Assembly (NCBI RefSeq): GCF_964340395.1
Contig: NC_135553.1
Span: forward strand, 6,488,501-6,552,500
DNA: 64,000 nt
Reading direction: 5' to 3'
Origin: Glandiceps talaboti
Lineage: Eukaryota; Hemichordata; Enteropneusta; Spengelidae
The notes under the pieces were generated by a model. The model made no database searches and was not told the origin of the DNA. It saw only the letters and a list, made by a program, of their open reading frames with translations. The translations under genes were made by a program, and so were the position numbers. Positions 26,830 through 52,205 of this stretch are shown here, piece by piece; within the stretch, counting starts at the first letter, position 1, and each line of letters opens with the position of its first letter.

Positions 26830-27368
26830 GTCGACTTCTGATCGTTTTTCTCTTGTTTCTTCTTTTGTAAAAAATTGAGACATTAACAAATGAAGATTGA
26901 TAAGTCTAAAAGTGTACAATTGCTATTAAATACTCTTTCTGTTGATAGCCGGGGCAAAAGTATTATCACCCTAAATTGAACTCTGAATGACTTGTCATCA
27001 ATGTGATAATTGTAATGTCAGCAAATCTGTCAATACCTTGGACTCAACCTTGACCAAACTTTATCAAGGTTCCAAACTGATCAAAATATTGTCAAGACTG
27101 TTAAGAAACCAATTCCAGGCTTAACTTCTTCCATCGACAAGCAAAGTTTTTCAACCAAAATCTAAAAAAAAAAAATCTTTTGCTCTGTTCTAATTCAATG
27201 CCACTGTGACTACATACATCCTGGTACTTTGTCTCAAAACAGTCAACACCAAATTGAACAAAACAAAATTATTTTATTCATCCTATGTATGGAGCCCAGA
27301 TCACTTTCAGGTACTTATACTTATCAGTTCAATCTGACAGCAAAAATAAAATTACACCATTCTCTCTG

Positions 27369-27549
<181 letters not shown>

Positions 27550-28961
27550 TGGACAATCAGACAGACAGACTGGCCAACTAGTGCTATATCAAGGATGCAT
27601 TACTTCAGGTTCGATCAATGGCTATACCTTAGGCTATAGTATAAGTGCCACCATAGTCAAAGTGAATCTTCCAATAGTTCAGTTGTCTCAATACCATGGA
27701 GTTAATGTAACACACCTACTACATTTTCTGTGGTGTTATTTGTCAATACATGGTCACATGGTATGTAGAGTTTTTATACTGTAGACTGCAAATAATGTTA
27801 ACTGTCAACAGTTCATAGTACTGTTGCCTCTATCAGGGTATATTATCCTGATCAGGATACATTTTTATCCCCTTGGGAATAGTTATACCCATTTGGGATA
27901 GTTATCCTGATTGAGATCGAGATAAATGACCTCTGCAGAGGAACACTGGCACATATAACTACGACCATAACACACATAGAGACAGGTATGAATGCTTTCA
28001 CTCGGTGAAAGACCGACAAAAAAATCCAGTGGTTGGACATAGGTTGTCCAGGGCAATTTTTCAGTACATATTTTTGAATTTTATCTGAAATAATTTTATC
28101 TATTTATCCCAAATGGGATAAATCAAGGCACCCCTCAAAAATTCAATTCAAAAATTGTTTCTCGCCATCACAATAATTACCGATAATTACAGAAAGTACA
28201 CTGTATGTTTTTATCTTCAGATCATGCGATATTCCAGACTGTGATATGTTGGTTATGATTGGTTGATTTTACATAATTATATAAAACAACAAAATGTATA
28301 TGGGGTGGGTTGATTAATTAATATTAACATTTTCATTTGTTTATAGTGGAGAGATCTCGAGAGATATGTTACTTGATATTAAAGTTATTCTAAACTAGTA
28401 ATATCTGTGTTCACCATACTAAGTTTTCAAATATTTATTCAAATTTTGCTGATTATAATCTTTCATCTACTGCAATACATCGCAATCTGTGATTTTGTAG
28501 CTGCAATAATTGTAGCGTCTTGTTGCGGTTTTGTGGGTTTTTTCGTCTGTTTGGGTGACTTTTTAAGTTTTTGTGTTTAACCCGCACCTAACGGTGATTT
28601 TGATGTTGAGACAGTGAAGTAAAATCACAAATCATGATGTATCCTGGCTACTACATTATTGCCATGCCGATGATGTACACTTGAATCAATCTGTGTGATC
28701 TAGAGGTAGACTAGAGAAGGACTCTGTGTGGATATACAATATGTAACATGTTTCTAGAACACTGCAATATATGAAATGAACCCTGATTTGACAAAAATAA
28801 TTTTCTTTTTTTCTCATCAGTTCCACAGGGTATTTCATTTTTATTATTTCTTAGAACACTGTAACGATGTGGCTGTGGATAAACTAGTAGAGTGTTGCAA
28901 GCAGGTGAGAAGGCAAAAATCTGCAGCTATTGACTGTCAGTGGAGATAAAGCAGATATGAC

Positions 28962-29099
28962 TCATGAGCAATCTATAATCTTAGGTAAATAAACAAACAA
29001 ACCTTGTCCCTGGTTTAACTTGACTGTGATGTAACCGATTCCTAGAACTACGCAAACGCCGCTGACGATCTGCCAACTTGCAAAAGTTGACTTTGCCAT
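28962..29099 (-). other. Probable 5' leader exon of the SLC5 gene, carrying a short ORF (45 codons unspliced)
   Basis: An ATG at 29099 opens a 45-codon frame beginning MAKSTFASWQIVSG with one hydrophobic segment. A possible weak donor (CAAG then GTTTGT) lies at 29003/29002. Joined to likely acceptors before the SLC5 start exon, the frame does not continue into the transporter, so it would act as an upstream ORF. It could instead be the first exon of a small single-span membrane protein; the hydrophobic start followed by VK resembles the PET117 type only loosely, and I found no matching second exon. I cannot choose between these. Confidence 0.3.
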
Positions 29100-29290
29100 C
29101 TTCTGCTTCCTTTAGAACATTCTGTAACGATATCGATGTAGCCAATTTGAACCGAACAGACCTAGCTATTTCAAGACCGCGATCGCCACGACAGCAAATA
29201 CATACCAGTGAACTGCCACTTCCGTAAAGACGTCAACAATGCAAACATTGACTTTTGACGTTGGTGGCGGACTAACATGTGGCATGGTTA
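29100..29290 (-). promoter_or_regulatory. Likely SLC5 promoter region
   Basis: This stretch lies directly upstream of the candidate leader exon. It is richer in CG than its surroundings (CGATCGCC, CCGTAAAGACGTC) and contains a CRE-like TGACG at 29256-29260 and GACGTC near 29228. No TATA box is obvious. Placement is inferred from position and composition only. Confidence 0.3.
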
Positions 29291-30595
29291 GAAATCAATA
29301 TCGATGACAATGTACAATAATGAATGTATATACATGTATATGCATTCCACTATGAATTACTGAACAAATACATTGGAATGCATTCTAGAGCCATTTTTAT
29401 TACGGATTCAAGAATTTTTTCTCTCAACAGAATTGACAATATTCAATTTCAACCATCATATTTGGCAGCCATTGTTACATTTGTATCCATAAAGCTTAAA
29501 GGTGATATGATTTAGTTTTTTTATTCCAGAAAACGTATACACAATAATATTCATATATTCACATTTCTATCTCTTTATGTTTTTCTCCAATATTTTTGGG
29601 GACCAGGGTAAGTAAAATCTTTTTTTTTGTTTTCCATATGTCATGATGTCAATTAGTCCCGGGTCAAGTCAATGTCATGTCATGTCAAATCATTCTCATC
29701 AAATCAAATCACACATCATATACCACACACTAAACTCTTTTCCATCTTGCAGAGTTTTTCCACTGATTCAGGGATAGAATTCTCAGGAAAAGATAATTTT
29801 CTGAGATAATTTACACAAACTCCTACATAATTATTATGTTTACATGTATCTTTTGTTTGTCTATATCATATACATGAAAATATGTCATGAATCTAAGCCC
29901 CCTCATAACAACCCCAAACCCTGAACCTAAAAACATTCCAAACCTCAACCCTCATCACTTTTTGTTTTCATTTTAGAATTTGCGAAAACAAAACCTAGAT
30001 TACATAACAGTGTGAATAATGAAATGTATACAGGAAAAATCAAAATACATACATGTTGTATGTTATATAAAAATAATATTTTGTGGTCAATATTTGAACA
30101 AAATATTCTTACAAGGGAATTTAAACTTTGTTTTGTCAGTAAAACTACTGAAAGAATCCCACCCATCAATACAAAAAAAAAATATTTAAAAAAAAGAATT
30201 AAATTATATATTTTTTGTAATAATAAAATCAACACTTGTGTCAGTAAGTCAGTTAGCAGTGAGTATGATAATACAGGTATTGTCATAACAACGCATGAAA
30301 TTATTCAGTCTTAGACAAATAACTTCCAAGTATATAATGAATGAACACAATGTGAAAGTCACTTTTGGCTGTACTTTACTCCAAAAGTCTGTCAACATAA
30401 AGCAGTCATAGCTATATTATAAGGCCATAACAATCCTACACAGATGAATTAATGAATTCCAATAATTACTCTGAGATTTATTTACAAAGATCATTTTCGG
30501 TTCTTGTTGTTGTCGTTTTTTTGTTACAACAGATGCCATTTTACTAGCAAGGTCAAATCACTGGTACTTTCCACAGCGATAGTTTTCCTACAAGT
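29291..30595. other. Intergenic stretch without recognisable genes
   Basis: AT-rich sequence between the SLC5 promoter region and the 45-bp array. Open frames of up to about 110 codons at 29945-30314 overlap on both strands, are AT-driven and show no domain or splice support. Confidence 0.6.
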
Positions 30596-31316
30596 TATAA
30601 TTACTTCTCCAGAAGTATTATGACATAATTACTTTCTGAGTCAAGTTACTTCTCTAAAAATATCACAACACAGTTACATTCTGTGTGTCAAGATACATTC
30701 TCTAAAAATATCACAACACAGTTACTTTCTGTGTTAACTTCTCTAAAATATCACAACGCAGTTACTTTCTGTGTTAAGTTACTTCTCTAAAAATATCACA
30801 ACACAGTTACTTTCTGCGTAAAGTTACTTCTCTAAAAATTATCAAAACACAGTTACTTTCTGTGTCAAGTTGCTTCTCTAAAAATATCACAACACAGTTA
30901 CTTCTGTGTCAAATCACTTCTCTAAAATATCACAACAGTTACTTTCTGTGTCAAGTTACTTCTCTAAAAATATCATAACACAGTTACTTTCTGTGTAAAG
31001 TTGCTTCTCTAAAAATATCACAACACAGTTACTTTCTGTGTTAAGTTACTTCTCTAAGTATATCACAACACAGTTACTTTCTGTGTTAAGTTACTTCTCT
31101 AAAAATATCACAACAGTTACTTTCTGTGTCAAGTTACTTCTCTAAGTATATCACAACACGGTTACTTTCTGTGTTAAGTTACTTCTCTAAATATATCACA
31201 ACAGTTACTTTCTGTGTCAAGTTACTTCTCTAAGTATATCACAACACGGTTACTTTCTGTGTCAAGTTACTTCTCTAAAAATAACACAACACAGTTACTT
31301 TCTGTGTCAAATAATA
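30596..31316. repeat. Minisatellite of about 45-bp units, roughly 16 copies
   Basis: Units read GTTACTTTCTGTGTCAAG then TTACTTCTCTAAAAATATC and ACAACACA, with 43-46 bp spacing and scattered substitutions. The array lies between the SLC5 and TRIM-NHL genes. Unlike the others in this window I see no exon that could have founded it. Confidence 0.9.
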
Positions 31317-31871
31317 CTTCCCTACAAACACACATTCACCTGTGTTTGTCTTTGTCTAACACTGTGAATTTACAGTTACATTTCTACCACTGAAAACCTG
31401 TCTTCAAAGGTAATGCCAAAATACAAATTGGAAATATCCCCAGTATTCTAGAGTGACACTAAACCTATCTGATAGTTGTGTCAGGTTATTCTTCACAAAC
31501 TAACTTAGCACAAATATGGGAAGGTAAAAACAAAAGAATCAGTAAATTTAAACTTGAGGGCATTATACTACAATGTCATGATCAAAGATACATGTTGTAT
31601 AATAATTACAGAAGACAGGGGTTTAATACATATAACATTTAAATTGTTGTTCCAGTATAAAAACAAGTGTACAAACACTGACTGCAGTTAAATAAATGTT
31701 ACCACTTTACATTCATTTCAATATAAATAATTGTAAGTTTTGTATAATTATAACCGTTAATGACTTGGTTTCTATAACTACCAGGTATATGTAATTACAC
31801 CCTGTATAGGGTCAGGTTTTAAAGGGTTAAAGAACCCTTTTTTCTCTCTCATAACTTTGTACAATTGATCT

Positions 31872-31877
31872 TTTATT
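31872..31877 (-). terminator. Candidate polyadenylation signal for the TRIM-NHL gene
   Basis: AATAAA on the minus strand about 730 bases after the stop. If used, the 83-bp repeats lie inside the 3'UTR. Other sites cannot be excluded. Confidence 0.3.
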
Positions 31878-32164
31878 TACCAACAGAAAATTACATTTCC
31901 GCAATATCAAGTGATAATGAATACTAGAGGATACAGATGGGGCATGACCTTTGGCCCTCAAATAAAAGGTGTAATTCAAGTGAAAATTTACAATTTTTGG
32001 TACATACATGTGTACATAGATTCCATTTCTAAAATCTCTGGGCATTCTTGTTGGAGTAGGGGGTGAGAGAAGGTGGGTGGGAGAGGTCTGTTGTTTTAGA
32101 GGTGGTTGCTCTCAGTATGGTGGTGGATATCCCACTTACTGTTACAGTTGGTTTATGCAACAGT

Positions 32165-32640
32165 AATTAGAGATGTTGAAATCTCACATTACTGTACAAA
32201 CATTTTGATACAATGGTTGTTTGTATCAGTTATAATGGGGTATGTTGTCTGTACAGGTAGAGATGTTGAAATCTACCATTACTGTACAAACACTTTGATA
32301 CAGTGGTTGTTGGTATAATGGGGTATGTTGTCTGTACAGGTAGAGATGTTGAAATCTCTCATTACTGTACAAACACTTTGATACAGTGGTTGTTGGTATA
32401 ATGGGGTATGTTGTCTATACAGTTAGAGATGTTGAAATCCCCCATTACTGTACAAACACTTTGATACAGTGGTTGTTGGTATAATGGGGTATGTTGTCTG
32501 TACAAGTAGAGATGTTGAAATCTACCATTACTGTACAAACACTTTGATACAGTAGTTGTTGGTATAATGGGGTATGTTGTCTGTACAGTTAGAGATGTTG
32601 AAATCTACCATTACTGTACAAACACTTTCAGACAATGATT
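32165..32640. repeat. Minisatellite of 83-bp units seeded from the last codons of the TRIM-NHL gene
   Basis: GATGTTGAAATC starts at 32172, 32262, 32344, 32428, 32511 and 32594. The final unit overlaps the true stop at 32611. On the minus strand each unit contains CACTGTATCAAAGTGTTTG then TACAGTAA, which still reads HCIKVFVQ-stop, against HCLKVFVQ-stop in the gene. The array is therefore tandem copies of terminal coding sequence plus 3'UTR, lying in the presumed 3'UTR. Confidence 0.88.
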
Positions 32641-35600
32641 GTTCTTGTCAGCAACAACAATCCTGCATGGTTCATCATCAGTCAATGCAATACCACAGGG
32701 ACTATTCAACCCATCCTTATCACTATCAATACGACATACAAACTGACCACTACTATCAAACTTCTGTATGCGATGTTCATCACTTACAAACACATATCTA
32801 TTCTTGTCCACTGCTATGCCTATTGGCCAATTCAGCTCACCATCCTTTGTACCTTTATGACCAAAGGAATACAGGAATTGACCAGATGGTGTAAAAACCT
32901 GGACACGGTGGTTGTGACGATCTGTAACAAATAACATTCTCTGACTAATCACAAGGTAATAGGGATAATAGAACTGACCTGGACCACTCCCATATGAACC
33001 AAAGGATCCAATATACTGACATGTGCTATCATACCTGTACATTCTAATACAGTGGCCAGCATAGTCTACTACATACACAATCCTATTCTGAGGGTCAGTA
33101 TTGATAGCTATGCCATAGGGACCCTTTAACTCAGTCTCCCCAAAACATCTGACAACATGACCATTGACATCACTAATGATAACTTGTTTGTTGTTATAAT
33201 CTGTACTGAAGTATTCATTATCACTTGATATTGCTATGTCACGTGGAGCAAATTTCTCTTTAAATTGTGTAAATTTCAAGACTTTCTTAAATCTACCAGT
33301 TTTACTTGTTATCTGAATCCTATTATTATCCCTATCAGCTGTGACAAAGTTTCCATCTTTATCAACTGTGACACTGAAAGGATTATCAAATTCTAAATCC
33401 CCACTGCCTTCCTTTCCAATGGTTTTCACCAAACCTTGAATGACAGGAATTTCACATGATGATCCTGGTATTAATTGATCTCCTGTTGTCATGGTAACCT
33501 GATGTCTACCTGAAATGTCCCCCTTCACCATAACTTTGTGTGTTCCATCTTTGTTGTTTGTTACCATGACATCATGATGTGATCCATCAGGTTTTTTCAC
33601 CTTGACCTTGACCTCTTGTAGTGGGATGACTTGTTTTCCTGTGGAATCTCTGGTTGTAATAGACAGGTCAGCATGGTCACCCTTCAACAGTTGTTTGGGA
33701 ATGTTTTCAACTGTACACTTAGATATACAGACATCAGATCTCAATAATCCCAGCATTCCATGTTCCTGGAAACCATCCCTGGGTTGGAACTCCACTCTCT
33801 CATACTGCAGTTGTGACTTGGTTTCCATGGCAATAAGTTCTTTGATGCGATGTAACGCTTCTTTCTTGGTAGTTAGAAGCTGAACATGACTCCCATGATG
33901 CATCAGTGTTTCTATATAACTGCATGTACTCTTTATATTCCCATGATTCAACTCCAACTCATCAACATCTACATCTGCAGATTTCATTTTTGATGTATAT
34001 TGTCTGTTCAACTCATCTATTAATCTGTTTTCTTCTTTCCTTATCTTGTTGATCATTTCCTCAGCTTTTAATTTCACTTTCTTTTCTTCCTTCTACAGAC
34101 ATTATCAAATTTTAGGAGAAAAAGTTACTGAATTGCAAACTTGATAAACTATTAAATAGTCTACCTGTGGAAATGAAGGACTAGCTAACACTATCACACT
34201 ATCCTTAATCATATTTTGATTTTTTTGAATTTTCATTCATCCATCTCATCTAGAAACAGTCCTTAGATCTGCTGGTATAAAGCCATGCCTCACCACACAT
34301 AACATGTGCAAAAAAATTAACATGAATAAGAATAGAATAGAATATGTTTCCCATAAATATGTGATATAACCTGTCATGAAACACCTAATTAAGGATTCAT
34401 CATATGTCCTGATTGTAATTTGAATATGTAAATCATGATTTAAATATGTCTAATTATGTATTCAGCCAATCAGGTACTTTGGAGGAATACCATGGAAATT
34501 ATTGGCAGTTGTAAAAACCATCAGAAGACAAGTTGGATGAGTGAAAATTCAAAAAAATCAAAATAATCAAGTTAGGATAGTGGAAATAATGTAGTAGTGT
34601 TATAGTCCTTCAAGTCTATAGATAGGCTATTAAACTAAGGTCAGGTTCCTACAAGATTGCAATTAGAAGTAACTTGTATTGAGCTTTGAATAATTCACAA
34701 AATGAACCATTTTATTATTTCTTTCCATTAGAAGCCAAATTTATACATATTTAGGGTGTAAATATCTGTTGTATTCTATTCATACATATTTAGGGTGTAA
34801 ACATGAGAAAAAATTAAATCTAAACTGACATAACAAGTAGGCCTAAATCAAAGAAGTCAATGCAAAATAAAACTACAAATTCCTTTAGTTCATACAAATT
34901 TTGTGATATCCCAAACAAAGTTAGTAGAATATTTTGACTGCTTGGGAGTATCATACTTTTTGTGGTGAATTCTGTGAAATTATGATTTTTATTTTTTTTT
35001 ATTAAATGAGGCGAAAAAGTACTACTACTCTGGTATCATGGTTTTCACTTCTGAAAGTAAACAGCACTCCTAGTGGTGAAACTTTACATATTTTTTGTGC
35101 TTTTGACGACAGGGCTTTCGTATCTTTGGACATGTTTAAAAAATCTACTTTTTGCTACTATTTCTTGCGTACATGAAACCAGTTTTGACATTAGAATTTG
35201 TTCAAAGGAGGACATCGTTCGCAAGTACGCCTTAGGCCTTACACGGCTTCCGAACAGCGCTCCTAGTGGCAAAACTATACAATCATTTTGTCTTTTCTGA
35301 CAATAGTGTATTTCGATATATGCCTTTCACCTTTTCTTTCCAGGAATCAAGTTCTGTAAATTTATCTTTACTCCAATCTCATTTTTTCTTAACTGTATTA
35401 TTGATCTCCGTATAAATTATTATCATTATTCTGTCAACAGAAAGCCTAAAACAGTCTGTTTTTAAAACATATACAGAAAGGGGAAGGTCTCGGCACATGG
35501 TGGTAGAATCACTTCCTACGTATAACTCCAAGGTATCAGAAAAGTCAGACCAAACAAAATTAAAGATAAATTGCCTACCTTGAGTTCTTCTCTCAGTGTA

Positions 35601-36307
35601 GTACGTGTCTGTACAGCTGTAACTTTCTGTCTGTCAACATCTCGTTCTTTCTCTTTCAGTTTTCCAATCAGCTGGGCTAGCTCAGTTTTATATTCGTCTG
35701 CTACTTGTTTTATGTATCGATGTTTATGATCAGGTACTCGATGATCAACTATAGTACATTCGATACAAACTGCTACCTGACAAGTGTCACAGTAGAATTT
35801 GATCTGGTTGTCATGGTGAACGCTGCAATGTTCAACAGGTTGGATGGGAGTGGGCGTGGCAGACTTTGCTCCCCCTTGAAACTCTTCGATTGACAGAATA
35901 CGATGTGAACGAAGAGCTGGAAAGTTCTTGTGTACTTCAACACATTTATCACAGCTAAACTGTGGACAGTCTACACATCGTTTTGTTGCTGTGTTCTCTT
36001 TACATGCATCACACTTGACCGATACACTGTCCGACAACTCTACTCGTTTCTTGAATATTTCGATGAGGTTGTTCATGAAAAAGTTCGTTGTCAGTCCCGG
36101 CACCCCAAGATCTGGCAAACGGCAGGGATTACCGCAAGTCGGGCACTCCAGAGAACCTTTCCCTTCTACAATGGTTACGAGACACTTCTGACAGAAATTA
36201 TGTAGACATGGTAAAATCTTAGGCGTCGTAAATTGCTCTAAACAAACACTACAGCAAAGGAAATCTTCGCCGATTTCGTCGAGAATCGCAGTCTCTACAG
36301 CCGCCAT
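32611..36307 (-). CDS. TRIM-NHL protein, predicted RING E3 ubiquitin ligase (TRIM2/3/71-like)
   Basis: Two coding exons, 35579-36307 and 32611-34092 (phase 0, GT-AG), give 736 aa. RING at about residues 19-62 (CSVC, CLHNFC, CPTC), B-box 1 at 99-135 (CDACKENTATKRC), B-box 2 at 161-200 (CSVH, FYCDTC, CIEC), coiled coil about 205-320, a filamin/ABP280 immunoglobulin-like repeat about 366-460, and NHL beta-propeller repeats about 465-736. TRIM-NHL proteins use the RING for ubiquitin transfer and the NHL propeller to bind proteins or RNA. The layout with two B-boxes plus filamin plus NHL matches the TRIM71 plan, while RING and length resemble TRIM2/3; many invertebrates have expanded families of this type, so orthology is not assigned. 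The start is the first ATG before AAVETA, in a GCCGCC context. The terminal codons are copied tandemly downstream of the stop. Confidence 0.93.
35037..35300. repeat. Dispersed repeat with core GCACTCCTAGTGG
   Basis: CAGCACTCCTAGTGGTGAAAC near 35063 and CAGCGCTCCTAGTGGCAAAAC near 35255 (shown here in two pieces each: CAGCACTCCTAG/TGGTGAAAC; CAGCGCTCCTAG/TGGCAAAAC) recur at 59771 and 62166 with TCTTTTGTCTTTT following. It sits in the TRIM-NHL intron and the GGH 3' flank, so it is an interspersed family. Confidence 0.5.
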
Positions 36308-36440
36308 GGTGGGTCTCGTGACAACCTTATCTTTGATGTCACTGGTACCTCTAGTTTACCTGTTCAGCGACAGCGCACAGATCTTTGTCTTTTCTTCACC
36401 CCACTCGGTTTCCAACTAGAACACTTAAAATTAATAAGTT
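36308..36440 (-). promoter_or_regulatory. Likely TRIM-NHL promoter and 5'UTR
   Basis: The 130 bases upstream of the ATG contain CG-containing sequence and no obvious TATA box. Inferred from position. Confidence 0.3.
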
Positions 36441-36800
36441 AGGTAGTACTTTGTGTCCTTAAATGGACAGGTCGCCTCATGTCCTTATATGACCGAATAT
36501 ATGAATGTATTTCTCTATAGTTTCCAGGAAGAACAAGATCGAGAACAAACTGTTGACCCAGAAATTGAAGTAAGGGAGCCTTCAGTAATTACAGGTGGGG
36601 TGGGTGGGGGAGGACTTGGGGAATTAGGGGGTGGGTCACTTTTTACAAATCAGTTCTCATGGAGGGCCATGTTTTAGAAAATGGGATAAGGGGAGGGTCA
36701 CATTTTATTTTGACTCATTGCATTGTCTAATTTTGCATTACTTTGTGATTTTTAGCATCCCACCACTGCCACCAGTTCTACATCATATTGCTGCCACATT

Positions 36801-36843
36801 GGTTAAGGTTAAGGTTAGGGTTAGGGTTAAGGCTGAGGGTTAA
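36801..36843 (+). repeat. Short interstitial telomere-like tract (TTAGGG/TTAAGG)
   Basis: GGTTAAGGTTAAGGTTAGGG then TTAGGGTTAAGGC: about six imperfect copies of the metazoan telomere hexamer between the TRIM-NHL and ERCC6 genes. Confidence 0.7.
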
Positions 36844-38465
36844 GTATTGTAATAGCAAACCATATCAATCAAACCACTACCAACAACCACATTATACAGT
36901 GAATCAAATGTCAATAATGATGTGAGAATAGGAGTGGGTTTCGCAGAAGTAAAACGGGAACAGTTCGGTAAGATATTAGGGATAATGTTGTGGTCAGACT
37001 ATATCATCAGCAATGTTATGTTGGTTTTTTTTGGTGATCTGGCCTGAAGGGTGATATTTTTGAAAAACAATTTTTGGTCAGATTCAATACATATTAGGTT
37101 GATTGCTGGTCAAGTCATGAGAAATAAAGTGGAAATCTGGAAATTTCCGCTAAATATTTATTTTCACTCATTTTGCTGTAAAACAAAGACGGTAAAATAA
37201 GTAACGACTACACTACCCATTAACACAAGGTACAAGTCTAGCAGTTAGAAAAAATTAGTTTTTGAGAAAAAGCTGAAGACTCTAAATTGCAAAAATTTTT
37301 AGTAGTGAAAATGTTACGGTTCACAGTACCTGCAGACTAGTACAAGTTATTATTATTGAAAGGAGTAATTCTGTCGTGCTATTCACAAACAACTCAACAC
37401 ATATGGTTTTGACATCATTTATTCAAAAATGTTGAAAATATTTTCTCTTAGATACAGTTCGTTGTACAGGTAAGAGAAAAAAATCAACAAATTGCACTGT
37501 AGTTATTTAGTAGTTTGTTATTTGTATCCTCCAATGTTTGTCCTCACCACTGGAAAAAAAATCTTCAAAAGATTTCAAATTTTCTGGCAGTAAAATAAGT
37601 GACAACCGATGAAAACAAGTTTGAAATTACAAAACTAAGAAAAAACACTTCAAGCAAAACCTATACTACTACCAAATCGGAGTGACTATAGAGTAACAGT
37701 TTTAGTTTGGCAGCATGATGCTTTTTACATCTCACACATTTTTTTTGTTACAAATTACATAAAACAAAATACAGATATGGATAGCTCACAAGCATATAAT
37801 ATGATACATTTTATCTCACTGTGAACACAAATTAACATCACTGTCAGATGAAACAAGGAAGATTCAAACACAAAATTGTTTTTATTTGTTTTCACACTGA
37901 GATAAATTGTAATATTTCATGTGCGTGCATGCTATCGGCACCTGTATTTTTTTTGTGTGATCTGTAACAAAAACATCAAGTGAGATGAAAAAAAAATTTG
38001 TGTCGCCTAATTGAAACTCTATAGTCACTCTAGTTTGGTAGTAAGTGTACCACAACTGTAAACTACATTTATACATGTAGACTGGGGCATCAGAATTTGT
38101 GTGAAAAGCAACTTTTGTTCCTAACAATGACTGTTGACAACTTTCCATAATATAAAGTCAGTGATGTCTACACTATAAATCCATAGATGCAAAGGATATG
38201 TGGCGGTGAAAAGAAATGAACTTTTTTTGAGTGTTTTGAGTACCTGAATATTTATTGAATGTGAATTCAATTCAAACTTTTCAAATCAAACTTGCCAAAA
38301 CCAGTCAAAGATTTTAGCCACCCCCCCCCCCCCACTTACAGTAGATAACGTTCATCACAACTCATCCATTATTGCGACAATAATAAATAATTTACTTCAC
38401 TCTGTCATATTTTTCCTTTTTCTTAATGTCATCAATTATTTAGTGTCTTTGTCACCAGTTTTTAC
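36844..38465. other. Intergenic stretch without recognisable genes
   Basis: AT-rich, with a C run at 38321-38334. No frame with domain content or splice support on either strand. Confidence 0.6.
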
Positions 38466-38471
38466 TTTATT
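38466..38471 (-). terminator. Candidate polyadenylation signal for ERCC6
   Basis: AATAAA on the minus strand about 445 bases after the stop codon. Use of this site is inferred. Confidence 0.3.
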
Positions 38472-38915
38472 TCAGAATTTTGGAAAGATGATAAAGTATC
38501 ATGGATTTCTTTCATCAGAATTTCTTCAACATTTTTGATAAATATCTCAAATAATGTCGTATACCATATTTTGATTCAATGTTGTGGTCATTATTAATTT
38601 TTTATATAAATCAATCCACTGCAATTGGTGTAAGAATGATAACAATTTTCAAGAATTGTGCCTAATCTTATGGGTAGAATGTATCACCCATGTCACTATT
38701 TTGTAAGTTTTTTTTTTATCTTTGTAACAAAATATGAAATGACTCAAAGTCACTTTTCCAATTATCTATTCTTTCATTAGTCTGGTTCAGTCTCAGTGTT
38801 CCAATCAACATGCTTGTTTTATCTGTATTCAGGTTCAGTCTCAATACACCAATCCCATTGCCTGTGCTTTCTGTGTTCAGGTTTCAGTATAAATGCACCA
38901 ATCACAGTGCCTGTT

Positions 38916-52205
<13,290 letters not shown>

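Noticed and set aside
28962-29099. PET117 first exon
   Set aside because: The similarity is limited to a hydrophobic start and one VK; no matching second exon was found downstream on the minus strand.
30596-31316. CRISPR array
   Set aside because: Units are contiguous without unique spacers, and the window is eukaryotic.
32574-32934. Plus-strand open frames of about 100 codons over the TRIM-NHL exon
   Set aside because: Antisense shadows of the NHL coding sequence.
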